7,103 nucleotides of DNA from Pseudomonadales bacterium. Lineage in GTDB: Bacteria > Pseudomonadota > Gammaproteobacteria > Pseudomonadales > Pseudohongiellaceae. The notes beneath the pieces are model-generated. The model was not told the origin of the DNA. It did no database searches and was given only the letters and a program-made list of their open reading frames with translations. Below, piece by piece: positions 6,912-7,103 of this stretch. How positions within the stretch are numbered: position 1 is the first letter of the stretch; each line of letters begins with the position of its first letter. The translations under genes and the position numbers were made by a program. Location: NCBI GenBank assembly GCA_031277435.1, contig JAITMI010000057.1, forward strand, positions 1-7,103, given 5' to 3'.

Positions 6912-7103
6912 TTCCTTACCCAACGTAAGGAGAGCTGGGTTTTGCAATCGCTTTACCATGCCACGCCAGAGGAAATTGCGGATACCGTAGCGGATCTGCT
7001 GGCAACGCCAAAACTCAAATTACAAGCACGGGAAACGGTACAAGAAGCCGTGCAAGTCTTGCGCAAAGAGAAATCCGGCAAAGCTGGCTTTGCCGATGTC
7101 TTG
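6912..7103 (+). pseudogene. 5'-truncated PIN-domain (VapC-like) toxin gene, cut by the window edge
   Basis: The frame is open from just after a TGA at 6909-6911 to the right edge. It translates to ESWVLQSLYHATPEEIA, then DLLATPKLKL, ETVQEAVQVL and GFADVL. This matches the middle of type II toxin PIN domains: the acidic residue before WVL, the S-x-Y turn, the LLATP helix-strand and the FAD acid. Missing is the N-terminal part with the first catalytic aspartate (the usual LDTNVLVR segment); the in-frame stop prevents it, and neither other + frame upstream encodes it. I therefore read it as a remnant. Alternatively, a shortened protein starts at TTG 6942, which has AAGGAGA eight bases upstream. 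No antitoxin gene fits in the 50 bases after oppF. G+C from 6942 to the edge is about 51% by hand count, visibly below the opp genes, consistent with an acquired element. VapC-type toxins are ribonucleases; activity here is doubtful. Confidence 0.5.
6927..6933 (+). promoter_or_regulatory. Shine-Dalgarno-like sequence before TTG 6942
   Basis: AAGGAGA is the strongest Shine-Dalgarno match in the window, with eight bases between it and a TTG. It would allow translation of the truncated PIN fragment from 6942. It also lies within codons (K-E-S) that look like part of the ancestral PIN domain, so it may be a chance match. Confidence 0.35.

Noticed and set aside
6860..6928. Short open frame from an ATG overlapping the oppF stop
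   Set aside because: It has only 22 codons and no ribosome binding site; its last codons may be part of the PIN remnant in another frame, and nothing supports it as a gene.

Overview
The window reads as a compact, high-G+C chromosomal segment of a proteobacterium, most likely a gammaproteobacterium or a close relative. This is judged from the proteobacterial-type hydroxyacylglutathione hydrolase and the Opp/Dpp-type peptide transporter; no rRNA or other taxonomic marker is present, so the lineage is an inference. All supported genes lie on the + strand and are packed almost without gaps.

Layout. Bases 1-48 may be the last codons of an upstream gene. A short non-coding stretch (49-125) precedes gloB (126-893), a glyoxalase II with all its metal ligands. 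The gloB stop codon is followed directly by the start of a five-gene peptide ABC transporter in the order oppA-oppB-oppC-oppD-oppF (894-6860): a secreted periplasmic binding protein, two inner-membrane permeases and two ATPases. The junctions are 0, 5, 1, -4 and 4 bases, so gloB and the opp genes could form one transcription unit. After oppF there is about 50 bases of apparent non-coding DNA, then a piece of a PIN-domain (VapC-like) toxin gene that lacks its N-terminal part and runs off the right edge.

How the genes work together. OppA would capture peptides in the periplasm and deliver them to the OppB-OppC channel, with OppD and OppF powering import by ATP hydrolysis. GloB would act independently in the cytoplasm, hydrolysing S-D-lactoylglutathione in methylglyoxal detoxification; a functional tie to peptide uptake is not shown by the sequence.

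The most unusual feature is in OppC. It is about 463 residues, against roughly 300 for typical OppC, because its first periplasmic loop carries an insertion of about 140 residues that includes a recognisable fibronectin type III-like domain. The rest of the transporter looks orthodox. I found no rRNA, tRNA, CRISPR array, insertion sequence or complete novel system. The right edge, with a broken toxin gene and lower G+C, is the only accessory-looking part.
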